A stretch of DNA of 64,000 nt from Ferruginibacter sp. (GTDB lineage Bacteria; Bacteroidota; Bacteroidia; Chitinophagales; Chitinophagaceae): positions 310,001 through 374,000 of the forward strand of contig JAEUVU010000007.1 of the NCBI GenBank assembly GCA_016786725.1, in the 5' to 3' direction. Positions 1 to 8,817 of the stretch are shown here, piece by piece. The translations under genes and the position numbers were made by a program. The stretch's first letter is position 1. Every line of letters begins with the position of its first letter. A model generated the notes under the pieces. The model did not search any database, had not been told where the DNA came from, and worked only from the letters and a program-made list of their open reading frames with translations.

Positions 1-1
1 C

Positions 2-2581
2 ATTACCGTAATTGGTTCAAAAGCATTTGACCCCAATCTGATTATTTCCATTTCAGGGCTGGCAGTGGGCGATAAAGTCATCATTCCAGGTACCGATGTT
101 TTTGGAAAAGCTATTGCCAAATTATGGCGCCAGAACCTTATCTCAAATGTAGAAATTTCTTTTACCCGGTTAGAAGGAACAAACCTGTATGTTCAGTTTG
201 AAGTAACAGAAAGGCCCAGGCTGGCCAATTTTAAATTTGAAGGAATAAAAAAAGGTGAAAGAGATGATCTTGAACCTAAAGTGGCACTTGTTAAAGACAG
301 GGTGGTAACAGAGAATATGCGGTTGAGTGCGGTGGAAGCCATCCGTAAATTTTACTTTGATAAAGGGTACCGTAATGTAGCGATACAGTTAAGGGAAGAG
401 CCTGCGGCAAATTTGAACAATGCGGTAAATATCACATTTATAATTAAGAAAGGCCAAAAGGTAAAAGTGAACTCTATTAATTTCAGCGGTAATGATAATA
501 TTGCCGGGCAGAAATTGAAAAAAACGATGAAGGGCACTAAAGAGATGAATCGCATTACTTTATTTCCGGTAGTGGTTAAAAACCCTTTTGGCGATACAGC
601 AGCTAAACGACAAACTTTTAATGAATACATCAATGATGTTGGTTTCATGTCTGTTACAAAAACCCGGGATTATGTTGATCCGTATTTCCGAATCAGGGGT
701 TTCAGCGGGGCAAAATTCAATGAAGTAAAATATATAGAGGATAAAGAGAGTATCTTGAATTATTACAACTCAAGAGGCTACAGAAATGCAGTTATTTTGA
801 AAGACACTGCTGTACTGGATGAGAGAAATAACATCAACCTTTTTGTAAAAGTAAGTGAAGGCAGCCAGTTCTATTTTGGTAATATGGTTTGGCGGGGCAA
901 TACAAAATACAGCGATTCTATATTGAATGTATTGCTTGGTATCAAAAAAGGGGATGTTTACAATCTTGAAATCCTGAATAAGCGGCTGGGCAAACAATTA
1001 TCTGCCGAAGGTGCCGATATCGGGAGCTTATATATGGACGATGGTTACCTTTTCTTTCAGGTAGATCCTGTTGAAACAGCGGTGTATAATGATACCATTG
1101 ATTTTGAATTACGGGTAAGAGAAGGGCCGCAGGCTGTTTATGGAAACATTACCATCTCCGGCAATAAAAAAACCAAAGATTATGTGATACGCAGGGAACT
1201 GCGAACAATACCTGGCGAAAAATTCAGCCGTTCAGATATTATACGTACGCAACGGGAACTGGGCCAGTTGGGTTTTATTGATGCAGAAAAAATAAACCCG
1301 CAGGTGGTACCTAATGCCGAAAACGGAACCGTGGATATTAACTGGGGTATCGAAGAAAAATCAGGAGATCAGCTTGAACTTTCTGCAGGCTTTGGCGGTG
1401 GTATTGGTTTAACCGGTACACTGGGTGTTTCTTTCAATAATTTTTCTATCAAAAATATTACCAAGCGCTCAACCTGGGATCCGCTTCCATCCGGCGACGG
1501 GCAAAAATTCAGTGTAAGGGTACAATCAAACGGTAAAGCATTCCGGTCTTACAACGCATCATTTACCGAACCCTGGCTGGGAGGTAAAAAACGCAATTCA
1601 TTTACCATCGGTTATTCAAACACAAAATATGCAAATGCTTATGATCAGTTTGGCACCTACTGTAGAAAATGCGGAGATACTTCTTACGTAAAAACGGCTA
1701 ATTTCAGTGTGTCTTTAGGTAAGCAGTTAAAATGGCCAGATGATTTCTTTAACCTGATTTACTCTCTGAACTTTCAGCGGTATAAACTGAAAAACTATAA
1801 TCTATTTGGTAATACGGATGAGCTTAGAAATGTAACTTCTACCAATATAAGCCTCAAAATTGCATTGGTGCGTAATTCGGCAGGCCCTAATCCTATATTT
1901 CCTACAAGCGGATCTAACTTCATGTTAAGCGGCCAGTTTACACTGCCTTATTCTTTGCTTGGCTTAAGTTCCGGTACTACCAACAGCTATCAACTTCCCG
2001 AGTTTCATAAGTGGCGGATGAATGGAGAGTGGTATGTGCCAATTGGATTGGCAAGAGGAGAGGAAAAGAATAAACAATTTGTTTTAAAGATTGCAGCCAA
2101 ATACGGGTTTATTGGCAGATATAATAAAAAGCTCGATATCTCTCCATTTGAACGCTTTCAGGTGGGAGATGCAGGCTTAAGTAACAACTTCGCCCTTTTA
2201 GGATACGATATTATAGCACACCGTGGATACCCTGTATATGATAAATCAAATCCAAAGATAAATCCTGATGGCATCACACCATCCCAGTTCTTTACCATCT
2301 TTAACAAGTACACCATGGAACTCCGTTATCCTTTCAGCACCAGTGCCGGAAGTACGATCTACGGATTGGCATTTTTTGAGGCAGCAAATGGCTGGTACGA
2401 GTTCAAAGATTACAATCCTTTCAAATTGCGCAGGTCGGCAGGGTTAGGGCTTCGCTTCTTCCTTCCAATGTTTGGTTTACTCGGATTTGATTACGGTATT
2501 GGATTTGACAGGTACACTAATACAAGCGGTTTAAAGGGGGCAGCCAAGTTTACCTTCATGTTAGGGCAGGAGCCTGAATAG
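2..2581 (+). CDS. bamA: Outer membrane protein assembly factor BamA (5' end outside window)
   Basis: The reading frame is open from base 2, so the N-terminus lies outside the window; the GTG at 65 is only an internal codon. About 860 residues are visible. The first half shows repeated POTRA-type modules (for example FKFEGIKKGERDDLEPK and ITISGNKKTKDYVIRREL). The second half is an aromatic-rich Omp85 barrel beginning near the GGGIGLTG glycine cluster and ending in FTFMLGQEPE. BamA is the central subunit of the machine that folds beta-barrel proteins into the outer membrane. The two Skp/OmpH chaperone genes immediately downstream fit the usual Bacteroidota bamA-ompH-ompH arrangement. A TamA-type paralogue is possible but less likely given size and neighbours. 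Confidence 0.93.
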   Translation: MTVIGSKAFDPNLIISISGLAVGDKVIIPGTDVFGKAIAKLWRQNLISNVEISFTRLEGTNLYVQFEVTERPRLANFKFEGIKKGERDDLEPKVALVKDRVVTENMRLSAVEAIRKFYFDKGYRNVAIQLREEPAANLNNAVNITFIIKKGQKVKVNSINFSGNDNIAGQKLKKTMKGTKEMNRITLFPVVVKNPFGDTAAKRQTFNEYINDVGFMSVTKTRDYVDPYFRIRGFSGAKFNEVKYIEDKESILNYYNSRGYRNAVILKDTAVLDERNNINLFVKVSEGSQFYFGNMVWRGNTKYSDSILNVLLGIKKGDVYNLEILNKRLGKQLSAEGADIGSLYMDDGYLFFQVDPVETAVYNDTIDFELRVREGPQAVYGNITISGNKKTKDYVIRRELRTIPGEKFSRSDIIRTQRELGQLGFIDAEKINPQVVPNAENGTVDINWGIEEKSGDQLELSAGFGGGIGLTGTLGVSFNNFSIKNITKRSTWDPLPSGDGQKFSVRVQSNGKAFRSYNASFTEPWLGGKKRNSFTIGYSNTKYANAYDQFGTYCRKCGDTSYVKTANFSVSLGKQLKWPDDFFNLIYSLNFQRYKLKNYNLFGNTDELRNVTSTNISLKIALVRNSAGPNPIFPTSGSNFMLSGQFTLPYSLLGLSSGTTNSYQLPEFHKWRMNGEWYVPIGLARGEEKNKQFVLKIAAKYGFIGRYNKKLDISPFERFQVGDAGLSNNFALLGYDIIAHRGYPVYDKSNPKINPDGITPSQFFTIFNKYTMELRYPFSTSAGSTIYGLAFFEAANGWYEFKDYNPFKLRRSAGLGLRFFLPMFGLLGFDYGIGFDRYTNTSGLKGAAKFTFMLGQEPE

Positions 2582-2655
2582 AATTTGGATATTGGATCTA
2601 CAATTTTATATTGTAAATCATTATCTTGATCTACTGATTAATAAAATTTGACATT

Positions 2656-3168
2656 ATGAAAAAGCTTTTAATTCTTGTTACCTGTTTCTTACTGGTTGCT
2701 GCTGCTTCAAATGCACAGCGCTATGCAATTATTGATTCTAAATACATTTTAGATAAACTGCCCGAATACAAAGATGCCCAGAAATTGCTGGATCAGTTCA
2801 GTGAACAATGGCAACAGGAAATTGACCAGAAGCAGGCCCTGGTAGATAAAATGTTTAAGGAGTATGATGCAGAGCAGGTTATGCTCAGCGATGTGCTGAA
2901 AAAGAAGAGGGAAGATGAATTATATAATAAGGAAAAGGAATTGCGTGACCTGCAGAAAAAGCGTTTTGGTTTTGAGGGCGACCTTTTTAAAAAAAGGCAG
3001 GAGCTTATAAAGCCCATACAAGACAGGGTTTACAACGCTGTGCAGAAACTGGCAGTAGAAAAACAATATGATTTTATATTAGATAAAAGTGAGGGAATTA
3101 CCGTTATCTTTGCCGACCCAAAACTGGATAAGAGCGCAGATATACTGAGAAACCTGGGTGTTAAATAA
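2656..3168 (+). CDS. OmpH/Skp family periplasmic chaperone (first copy)
   Basis: A 170-residue protein with a clear signal peptide (MKKLLILVTCFLLVAAASNAQ, cleavage after about residue 20) followed by RYAIIDSKYIL, the typical start of mature Skp/OmpH proteins. The middle (about residues 45-115) is charged and strongly coiled-coil (Lys/Glu/Gln-rich), and YDFILDKSEGITVIFADP forms the returning beta strand. Skp-like proteins hold unfolded outer-membrane proteins on the way to BamA, which is encoded 75 bp upstream. The second OmpH gene follows after 84 bp, so the three probably form one transcription unit. Confidence 0.9.
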   Translation: MKKLLILVTCFLLVAAASNAQRYAIIDSKYILDKLPEYKDAQKLLDQFSEQWQQEIDQKQALVDKMFKEYDAEQVMLSDVLKKKREDELYNKEKELRDLQKKRFGFEGDLFKKRQELIKPIQDRVYNAVQKLAVEKQYDFILDKSEGITVIFADPKLDKSADILRNLGVK

Positions 3169-3252
3169 AATATAATTACCCGGTTCTAATGCAACTAATC
3201 AGAAAAAAAACAATCTTATAAACTACTAAATCAAATAAACTTTAAAACAACA

Positions 3253-3798
3253 ATGAAAAAATTATTATTGGGTACTGTGATGGCTTTAGGAATGATGAGT
3301 GCCTCTGCACAGGTAAAGATCGGGTATATTAATACTGATGAGCTGATGAGCATTATGCCGGAAGCGGCAAAAATAAATTCTGATCTCAACGAATATCAGA
3401 CAACTTTACAACAGCAGGGGTTGGCGCTGGCAAAAGAAGCTGACGCAAAAAGAGACCAGTTTTTTAAAGACTCTGCCACTTTTTCAAACAGTAAAAAAGA
3501 AATCGTACGTGAAGAACTGGTAAAACTGTATACACGTTTACAGGCCTACGACCAGGAAATGCAGGAAAAAGCGCAAAAATATGCACAGGATAAAATTGCT
3601 CCCGTAAGAGTTAAGGCGTTGGATGCAATTAAAGCTGTTGCTAAAGAAAGAGGTTATGCATATGTTATTGATGAGGCCAGCAGCTCATTATTGGTTATGC
3701 CTCCGGGTGACGACCTTTTACCTGCTGTAAAAACCAAGCTGGGAATCAAAGATCCGGCACCTGCACCTGCTGGTACAAAACCTGCGGGCGGTAATTAA
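3253..3798 (+). CDS. OmpH/Skp family periplasmic chaperone (second copy)
   Basis: A 181-residue paralogue of the preceding gene. It has a signal peptide ending near ASAQ, the mature start VKIGYINTDELMSIMPEA, a central coiled coil of about 70 residues, and YAYVIDEASSSLLVMPPG near the end. It carries a Pro/Ala/Gly-rich tail (DPAPAPAGTKPAGGN) that the first copy lacks. Tandem OmpH genes behind bamA are common in Bacteroidota; the two may form mixed trimers, which is inference. A strong hairpin terminator follows 23 bp after the stop. Confidence 0.9.
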   Translation: MKKLLLGTVMALGMMSASAQVKIGYINTDELMSIMPEAAKINSDLNEYQTTLQQQGLALAKEADAKRDQFFKDSATFSNSKKEIVREELVKLYTRLQAYDQEMQEKAQKYAQDKIAPVRVKALDAIKAVAKERGYAYVIDEASSSLLVMPPGDDLLPAVKTKLGIKDPAPAPAGTKPAGGN

Positions 3799-3821
3799 TA
3801 TTTTTTCAGGTAAATTATATA

Positions 3822-3853
3822 AAAGCCTTCCCGATATTTATCGGGAAGGCTTT
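3822..3853 (+). terminator. Rho-independent terminator after the bamA-ompH-ompH unit
   Basis: A perfect 14-bp stem (AAAGCCTTCCCGAT at 3822-3835 with its complement at 3840-3853) closes a 4-nt ATTT loop and is followed by TTT and GTTATTTTT. It lies between the second ompH stop and the murI start codon at 3868, so murI either depends on readthrough or has its own weak promoter. Confidence 0.85.
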
Positions 3854-3867
3854 GTTATTTTTGATGC

Positions 3868-4689
3868 ATGGAGCAACAGCCAATTGGCATATTTGACAGT
3901 GGTTACGGAGGCTTAACAGTTTTAAAAGAAATAACCGCTAAACTGCCGCAGTACGATTATTTGTACCTGGGCGATAATGCCCGCTCTCCATACGGTACCC
4001 GTAGTTTTGAAACGGTTTACGAATACACCCTTGAATGTGTAAAATGGTTGTTTGAGCAGGGCTGTCCGCTGGTGATTTTAGCCTGCAATACCGCTTCTGC
4101 AAAGGCCTTGCGTTCCATTCAGCAGAACGACCTGCAAAAGATAGATGCTGAAAAAAGAGTTTTAGGTGTTATCAGGCCTACTACAGAAATTATTGGCCAA
4201 TACACCAAAACCGGTAACGTAGGCATATTGGCTACAAACGGAACGGTTATTTCAAATTCGTACCCGATTGAGATAGAAAAATTTTATCCTGATGTTGCTG
4301 TATTTCAGGAACCCTGTCCCATGTGGGTGCCATTGGTAGAAAATAATGAATACACCAGCCCTGGTGCCGATTATTTTATTAAGAAGAATATTGATAACCT
4401 TTTGACAAAAGCAGAGGGTATTGATACTGTTTTACTGGCTTGTACGCATTATCCTTTATTGATGGAGAAGATAAAGAAGGCCATGCCGGAAGGCGTTACT
4501 GTTTTATCACAAGGAGAAATTGTAGCTGGCAGCCTGGTTGAATATTTACACAAGCACCCTGAAATAGATGGAAAATGCACCAAAAGCGGGCAAATTTCCT
4601 TTTATACAACTGATTCTACCGACGACTTTGATAATCATGCAGCTGTTTTTTATGGCAAACCAGTAAAATCGCAGCATTTGAGCCTGTAA
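3868..4689 (+). CDS. murI: Glutamate racemase
   Basis: A 273-residue cytosolic enzyme that interconverts L- and D-glutamate to supply peptidoglycan synthesis. The substrate-binding start GIFDSGYGGLTVL is present, and both catalytic cysteines are visible: C73 in ILACNTASA and C192 in LACTHYPLL. Length is normal for the family. It follows the BamA/OmpH genes, a usual Bacteroidota neighbourhood, but a strong terminator separates it from them. The ATG at 3868 is the first sensible start and directly precedes the conserved N-terminal strand. Confidence 0.95.
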   Translation: MEQQPIGIFDSGYGGLTVLKEITAKLPQYDYLYLGDNARSPYGTRSFETVYEYTLECVKWLFEQGCPLVILACNTASAKALRSIQQNDLQKIDAEKRVLGVIRPTTEIIGQYTKTGNVGILATNGTVISNSYPIEIEKFYPDVAVFQEPCPMWVPLVENNEYTSPGADYFIKKNIDNLLTKAEGIDTVLLACTHYPLLMEKIKKAMPEGVTVLSQGEIVAGSLVEYLHKHPEIDGKCTKSGQISFYTTDSTDDFDNHAAVFYGKPVKSQHLSL

Positions 4690-4737
4690 TTTGAGAAATT
4701 ATCCATTGTTCATTACAAAATTATCCATTAAAACTAT

Positions 4738-4745
4738 TACCTTTG
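4738..4745 (+). promoter_or_regulatory. Candidate -7 box upstream of rpmH
   Basis: TACCTTTG matches the Bacteroidota -7 consensus TAnnTTTG exactly and sits about 90 bp before the rpmH start, in the murI-rpmH gap. No convincing -33 TTG lies at the usual 19-20 nt spacing, so the call is tentative. Confidence 0.3.
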
Positions 4746-4836
4746 CCGTCCTTTCACAAACAGCGGGGATGGTGCCTTGCTGAGTGTAACAAAACGGATT
4801 TGGAAATTTAATTTGTAAAAGGAAAAAATTTAAACA

Positions 4837-5004
4837 ATGCCAGGTAAAAAAAGAACGTATCAACCCCATAAGCGCCGCAGAAAATCTGTTCACGGGTTTC
4901 GCCAGCGTATGCAAACAGCCAATGGCCGTAAGGTATTAGCCAGCCGCAGGAAAAAAGGACGCCACAGTCTGACTGTTTCCAGCGAACACGGGTCTAAAAA
5001 ATAA
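4837..5004 (+). CDS. rpmH: 50S ribosomal protein L34
   Basis: A 55-residue, very basic protein. It begins [16 protein letters not shown] and continues through [19 protein letters not shown] and KGRHSLTV, the full L34 signature. L34 is a small protein of the large ribosomal subunit. The order rpmH, rnpA, yidD is one of the most conserved bacterial arrangements, which secures the call. A GC-rich hairpin terminator follows the stop, so rpmH and rnpA may be transcribed partly separately. Confidence 0.97.
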   Translation: MPGKKRTYQPHKRRRKSVHGFRQRMQTANGRKVLASRRKKGRHSLTVSSEHGSKK

Positions 5005-5049
5005 GATTGCCAGGTATCCATTTCGGAGATACGGTTAAAATAATTCAGT

Positions 5050-5075
5050 CCCCCGGTTTACCCGGGGGCTTTTTT
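5050..5075 (+). terminator. Rho-independent terminator after rpmH
   Basis: The stem CCCCCGG (5050-5056) pairs with CCGGGGG (5062-5068) around a short loop, followed by C and a run of T residues to 5075. It lies between rpmH and rnpA. Confidence 0.8.
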
Positions 5076-5103
5076 ACATCCACTATTTAGTAATTTTAGA
5101 AAA

Positions 5104-5514
5104 TTGGAAACCAAACAACGATATACTTTTAAAAAAAACGAAAAACTTAAAAGCCGCAAAACGATTGAGCAGTTGTTTAAGGAAGGAAATTCGTTTTCCA
5201 ATTTTCCTTTCAGGATAGTGTGGAAGTTTAATGATGTGGCGAAAGCTCCTGTACAAGCCGGCTTTGCTGTAAGCAGCAAACATTTTAAAAATGCCGTTGA
5301 CAGGAACCGGGTAAAGCGCCTTATGAGAGAAACTTACCGGTTGCAAAAAAGCGAATTGCAAAGTCAATTGTTTCAAAGACAAAAGCTAATGGCTGTATTT
5401 ATTATTTATGTTGGAAACGAATTACCTGATTATGGTTTCGTTTTTGATAAAATGAATCATGTTTTAGAGCGGCTTATAAAGATTACGAATGAAAATTTTC
5501 CTGCAAATACTTAG
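5104..5514 (+). CDS. rnpA: Ribonuclease P protein component
   Basis: A 136-residue basic protein that assists the RNase P RNA in removing tRNA 5' leaders. The N-terminal [12 protein letters not shown] and the central RNR motif ([16 protein letters not shown]) are diagnostic. The start is a TTG at 5104 (METKQ), chosen because no ATG exists in the N-terminal part and the stretch between the upstream terminator and this codon is short. Its 3' end overlaps yidD by 26 bp, suggesting translational coupling. Confidence 0.93.
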   Translation: METKQRYTFKKNEKLKSRKTIEQLFKEGNSFSNFPFRIVWKFNDVAKAPVQAGFAVSSKHFKNAVDRNRVKRLMRETYRLQKSELQSQLFQRQKLMAVFIIYVGNELPDYGFVFDKMNHVLERLIKITNENFPANT

Positions 5515-5719
5515 TTTTCCGTTCATCGCTTTAATTAAGCTATACCAATGGATCATTTCGCCATTGCTTGGGCCTAAGTGCCGTTACACACCAACCTGCT
5601 CACAATATGGCATTGAAGCACTGAAAAAATATGGCCCTATAAAAGGATTGTGGCTTACTGCAAAACGTATAGGCAGGTGTCACCCCTGGGGTGGGCATGG
5701 ATATGATCCGGTACCATAA
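5489..5719 (+). CDS. yidD: Membrane protein insertion efficiency factor YidD
   Basis: A 76-residue protein with the whole YidD signature: an amphipathic N-terminus ([19 protein letters not shown]), then [11 protein letters not shown] and [15 protein letters not shown]. YidD helps the YidC/Oxa1 insertase and is membrane associated. The ATG lies inside rnpA, 26 bp before its stop, which is the common genomic arrangement. Confidence 0.95.
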   Translation: MKIFLQILSFPFIALIKLYQWIISPLLGPKCRYTPTCSQYGIEALKKYGPIKGLWLTAKRIGRCHPWGGHGYDPVP

Positions 5720-5721
5720 AA

Positions 5722-5747
5722 AAACTGCAACATTCCTGCTGCAGTTT
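5722..5747. terminator. Short bidirectional hairpin between yidD and the SOD gene
   Basis: AAACTGCA (5722-5729) pairs with TGCAGTTT (5740-5747) around a 10-nt loop, with A and T runs outside. It sits between two convergent stop codons and probably ends transcripts from both sides. Confidence 0.55.
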
Positions 5748-5769
5748 CTTAAGAATTTGAATAAGCGTT

Positions 5770-6363
5770 TTAAAATCTCTCCGCTACTTTATCCCAGTTA
5801 ACCACATTCCAAAATGCAGCTAAATAATCTGCACGGCGGTTTTGATAATTCAGGTAGTATGCATGCTCCCAAACATCGCAGCCCAAAATGGGTTTGCCTT
5901 TTACTTCGGCAACGTCCATTAAAGGGTTATCCTGGTTTGGTGTTGATGATATTTCAAGCTTGCCATCTTTAACGATTAACCATGCCCAGCCGCTGCCAAA
6001 CCTGCCCATACCTGCTGCTGCAAATTTTTCTTTAAATGCATCAAAAGAACCAAATGCTTCATTGATGGCATCAGCCAGTTTGCCTGTAGGTGCGCCACCT
6101 GCATTGGGCGCCAGGCTTTCCCAAAAGAAAGAATGATTCCAGTGGCCGCCGCCATTGTTACGCACAGCCGGGCTGATGCTGCCTGCAGCTGCAACCAGTT
6201 CCTCGATGGATTTATTTTCATTGCCGGTTCCGGCAATGGCTTTGTTTAAATTATCTACATAGGCCTGGTGGTGTTTGCCATGATGTATTTCCATGGTCTT
6301 TGTGTCGATATGTGGCTCCAATGCGTTGTGTGCATAAGGTAGAGCCGGTAGTGTAAATGCCAT
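5770..6363 (-). CDS. Superoxide dismutase, Fe/Mn type
   Basis: A 197-residue enzyme that converts superoxide to oxygen and hydrogen peroxide. The four metal ligands are in place: His27 ([12 protein letters not shown]), the His of [11 protein letters not shown], and Asp and His of [17 protein letters not shown]. It lacks a signal peptide, so it is cytosolic. Whether it prefers iron or manganese cannot be read safely from sequence. It is a single-gene unit on the minus strand, convergent with yidD. A TAAATTTG box (complement at 6411-6418) about 50 bp upstream is a possible -7 element. Confidence 0.95.
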   Translation of the reverse strand: MAFTLPALPYAHNALEPHIDTKTMEIHHGKHHQAYVDNLNKAIAGTGNENKSIEELVAAAGSISPAVRNNGGGHWNHSFFWESLAPNAGGAPTGKLADAINEAFGSFDAFKEKFAAAGMGRFGSGWAWLIVKDGKLEISSTPNQDNPLMDVAEVKGKPILGCDVWEHAYYLNYQNRRADYLAAFWNVVNWDKVAERF

Positions 6364-6446
6364 AATGTTTCTGTTTTATTTTTTAAGAATTTGTTGTGAA
6401 TGATGGACTGCAAATTTACGTTATCTAATTCCTTATCGTGTTTAAA

Positions 6447-6836
6447 ATGAAAAAAATCATATTGTTATTTCTTACGTTTTGCGGAATTTGTTGCTGCCTG
6501 GCACAGCAAACTACCGATACGATCAAAAGCAATGAGAATTCAGCCACAAATACCCTGCCGCTTAAAAAGGATAGTCTTATAAAAGAAAAACCGTCTTTTC
6601 GGTTTTACCCAAATCCAACAAGCAATAAGATAGAAATTGAGATCAAAGCATTTGAGCCCGGCTATGTAAAAATCCAATTGATGGCGAATACTGGTAAATT
6701 GCTAAGAGAGGAAAAGAGACTGGTACTTAGCGGAAATGAAACCATTGTTTTTATGTTCTCAGAAAGACCGGGCCTTTATTTTCTATTTTTGAAACAAGGG
6801 AAAATAATACTGAAGAATAAACTGGTTATTCTATAA
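6447..6836 (+). CDS. Small exported protein with a T9SS type A sorting domain
   Basis: A 129-residue protein from the ATG at 6447 (a GTG at 6438 would add three residues). A signal peptide (KKIILLFLTFCGICCCLAQ) is followed by about 30 polar residues rich in Thr, Asn and Lys. The rest is one Por-secretion-type C-terminal domain of about 80 residues, recognisable from FRFYPNPTSNKIEIEI, the central GKLLREEKR, and the end PGLYFLFLKQGKIILKNKLVIL. Such domains direct cargo through the type IX secretion system to the cell surface. Here there is no separate functional domain, so the role is unknown. Its stop codon directly abuts that of convergent tadA. Confidence 0.75.
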   Translation: MKKIILLFLTFCGICCCLAQQTTDTIKSNENSATNTLPLKKDSLIKEKPSFRFYPNPTSNKIEIEIKAFEPGYVKIQLMANTGKLLREEKRLVLSGNETIVFMFSERPGLYFLFLKQGKIILKNKLVIL

Positions 6837-7274
6837 TTACCGGCGTGCTTTGAAGAAATCCTTCATCAATGCCGCACATTCTTCTTTTAAAATACCGCTT
6901 ACTAATGTTGTTTTTGGATGAAAGGGGTTGTTGCTTCCGCAGCATTTTCTGTAACCGTTTTTCTCGTCATCGGCTCCGTAAACAACTTTACTGATCTTAC
7001 TCCAATAAAGTGCTCCGCTGCACATCAGGCATGGCTCAACAGTTACGTACAAAGTGGCTTCGGGTAAATATTTGCTGCTTAAAAAATCAAAAGCCGTGGT
7101 AAGCGCCAGTATCTCTGAATGGGCCGTACTGTCGTGCAGCAACTCCACCTGGTTATGTGCCCGGGCAATGATGCGGTTGTTCAAAACAATGATAGCGCCG
7201 ATAGGTACTTCTTCAGCATCATAAGCTTTTCTGGCTTCTGCAAGCGCCAACTGCATATATTGTTCGTCCGTCAT
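6837..7274 (-). CDS. tadA: tRNA-specific adenosine deaminase
   Basis: From the ATG at 7274 this is a 145-residue zinc enzyme that converts A34 to inosine in tRNA(Arg) ACG. The zinc and proton-relay residues are His52 and Glu54 (DSTAHSEILAL; the family more often has HAE) and Cys82 and Cys85 (VEPCLMCSGAL). An extension to 7325 is open but would add an atypical tail (MQSAFNQTKQNW), so the internal methionine is preferred. It diverges from the aldehyde dehydrogenase gene; the spacer holds a long hairpin. Confidence 0.93.
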   Translation of the reverse strand: MTDEQYMQLALAEARKAYDAEEVPIGAIIVLNNRIIARAHNQVELLHDSTAHSEILALTTAFDFLSSKYLPEATLYVTVEPCLMCSGALYWSKISKVVYGADDEKNGYRKCCGSNNPFHPKTTLVSGILKEECAALMKDFFKARR

Positions 7275-7351
7275 ACTATTCAATTTGTACCAATTTTGCT
7301 TTGTTTGGTTAAATGCACTCTGCAATACCGATAGAAATCGGCACAGGTCGG

Positions 7352-7414
7352 TATAATACTATCTAAGATTTCAACGTAACCACCTGTTACTTATAAAATC
7401 AAGATAGTATTATT
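7352..7414. repeat. Nested inverted repeat between tadA and the aldehyde dehydrogenase gene
   Basis: A 12-bp perfect outer arm (ATAATACTATCT at 7353-7364 with its complement at 7402-7413) encloses a second 4-5-bp stem (GATT at 7367-7370 with AATC at 7397-7400) and an inner GTAAC/GTTAC stem (7376-7380, 7386-7390) with a CACCT loop. Together they make a cruciform-capable element of about 62 nt in the divergent spacer, 24 bp before the aldehyde dehydrogenase start. It could be an operator, an RNA hairpin or a small non-autonomous element. There is no T run. Confidence 0.6.
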
Positions 7415-7437
7415 ACCTTTCAGCAAATTTATGTGTA

Positions 7438-8802
7438 ATGGATAACTTAATGCAAATGCGGGCCTATTTTGAAAGTGGCGTTACAAAACCTTATACTTTC
7501 AGAAAAGAGCAATTAAAAAAACTGCAGCAGGCTGTGAAAAAGTATGAAAAGCAGTTGCATGAAGCATTATATGCCGACTTAAAAAAAAGCCCGGAAGAAT
7601 GTTGGGTTACAGAAACAGGATTTTTATTATCGGAGATTACTAATGTTTTAAAACATTTAAAAGGCTGGATGCAACCCGAAATGGTAGGTACCAACCTGCT
7701 TAACCTGCCTTCTAAGAGTTTTGTGTTGCAGGAGCCGTTGGGTGTTGTATTGATCATCAGTCCATGGAATTATCCTTTTCAATTGTTGATGACGCCATTG
7801 GCAGGAGCTATGGCCGCAGGTAATTGTGTAGTACTAAAATCATCTGAATTTGCACCAGCAACATCTGCAGTAATGAAACAGATGATAGCAGAAACTTTCG
7901 ACAAAAAATACATTCTGTTTGTGGAAGGTGACGGCGCTGTTGTAATACCGGAAATGATGAACAATTTTACGTTTGATCATGTTTTTTATACCGGCAGCAC
8001 AGCGGTAGGAAAAATAATTTATAAGATGGCGGCAGAAAGGCTGGTGCCTGTAACACTGGAACTGGGTGGTAAAAGCCCCTGTATTGTTGAGGCAGATGCA
8101 AACATAAAAATTGCAGCCAAACGTATTACCATGACCAAGTTCAGTAATGCCGGGCAAATGTGTGTGGCGCCGGATTATGTGCTGGTGCATGAAAGTAGAA
8201 AAGACGAACTGGTTGCAGGATTAAAAAAATGCATCCAAAAATTCTTCGGTGATAAGCCTGAAGAGAGTTACAATTATGGAAAGATCATCAACGAACGGCA
8301 ATTTGACCGGTTGGTAAAATATTTAAAGCAAGGAGAGATCATTCACGGCGGCAGAACCGACATGGAAAAGTTTTTTATTGAACCAACTGTTATTTCCAAT
8401 GTAAGTATGGATTCGGATATTATGAAAGATGAGATATTCGGGCCAATACTTCCCATCATTTCTTTTGGCAACAAAGCAGAAGCATTGAAAATAATCGAAC
8501 AAAATAAAAACCCTTTGGCTTTTTACCTGTTTACATCAAGCGATAAAAAAGAAAAAGACTGGCTTAACAGCGTAGCTTTTGGCGGCGGCTGTGTAAATAA
8601 TGCCAGCTGGCATTTAACCAATCATAATTTACCCTTTGGTGGCAGGGGTTTCAGCGGCAGCGGACGGTATCATGGCAAATATTCTTTTGAAACCTTCAGT
8701 CATAAAAAAGCTGTAATGAAAACACCAACCTGGTTTGACCCGGCTGTAAAATATCCGCCATTCAAGGGAAAAATGAAATTGTTTAAAATGGTGATTAAAT
8801 AA
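7438..8802 (+). CDS. NAD(P)-dependent aldehyde dehydrogenase (class 3-like)
   Basis: A 454-residue soluble enzyme that oxidises an aldehyde to its acid. The cofactor-binding ISPWNYPF (about 107-114) and VFYTGSTAVGK (about 182-192), the general base Glu208 (ELGGKSP) and the nucleophile Cys242 (NAGQMCVAPDY) are all present. The short N-terminus and this length are typical of class 3, fatty-aldehyde-type enzymes; the real substrate is unknown. Glutathione peroxidase follows after 15 bp and a membrane protein after a further 9 bp, suggesting an operon that handles aldehydes and peroxides from lipid oxidation. That role is inference. Confidence 0.92.
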   Translation: MDNLMQMRAYFESGVTKPYTFRKEQLKKLQQAVKKYEKQLHEALYADLKKSPEECWVTETGFLLSEITNVLKHLKGWMQPEMVGTNLLNLPSKSFVLQEPLGVVLIISPWNYPFQLLMTPLAGAMAAGNCVVLKSSEFAPATSAVMKQMIAETFDKKYILFVEGDGAVVIPEMMNNFTFDHVFYTGSTAVGKIIYKMAAERLVPVTLELGGKSPCIVEADANIKIAAKRITMTKFSNAGQMCVAPDYVLVHESRKDELVAGLKKCIQKFFGDKPEESYNYGKIINERQFDRLVKYLKQGEIIHGGRTDMEKFFIEPTVISNVSMDSDIMKDEIFGPILPIISFGNKAEALKIIEQNKNPLAFYLFTSSDKKEKDWLNSVAFGGGCVNNASWHLTNHNLPFGGRGFSGSGRYHGKYSFETFSHKKAVMKTPTWFDPAVKYPPFKGKMKLFKMVIK

Positions 8803-8817
8803 GAAATACAAAATAAA

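Noticed and set aside
3856..3863. TATTTTTG as a -7 promoter box for murI
   Set aside because: It ends 4 bp before the start codon and is part of the terminator T run; no -33 element fits.
4699..4914. Minus-strand open frame over rpmH
   Set aside because: It overlaps L34 coding sequence, whose protein is unmistakable.
5722..5747. Regulatory RNA between yidD and the SOD gene
   Set aside because: The 8-bp hairpin with short A/T runs between convergent stops is explained as a simple terminator.
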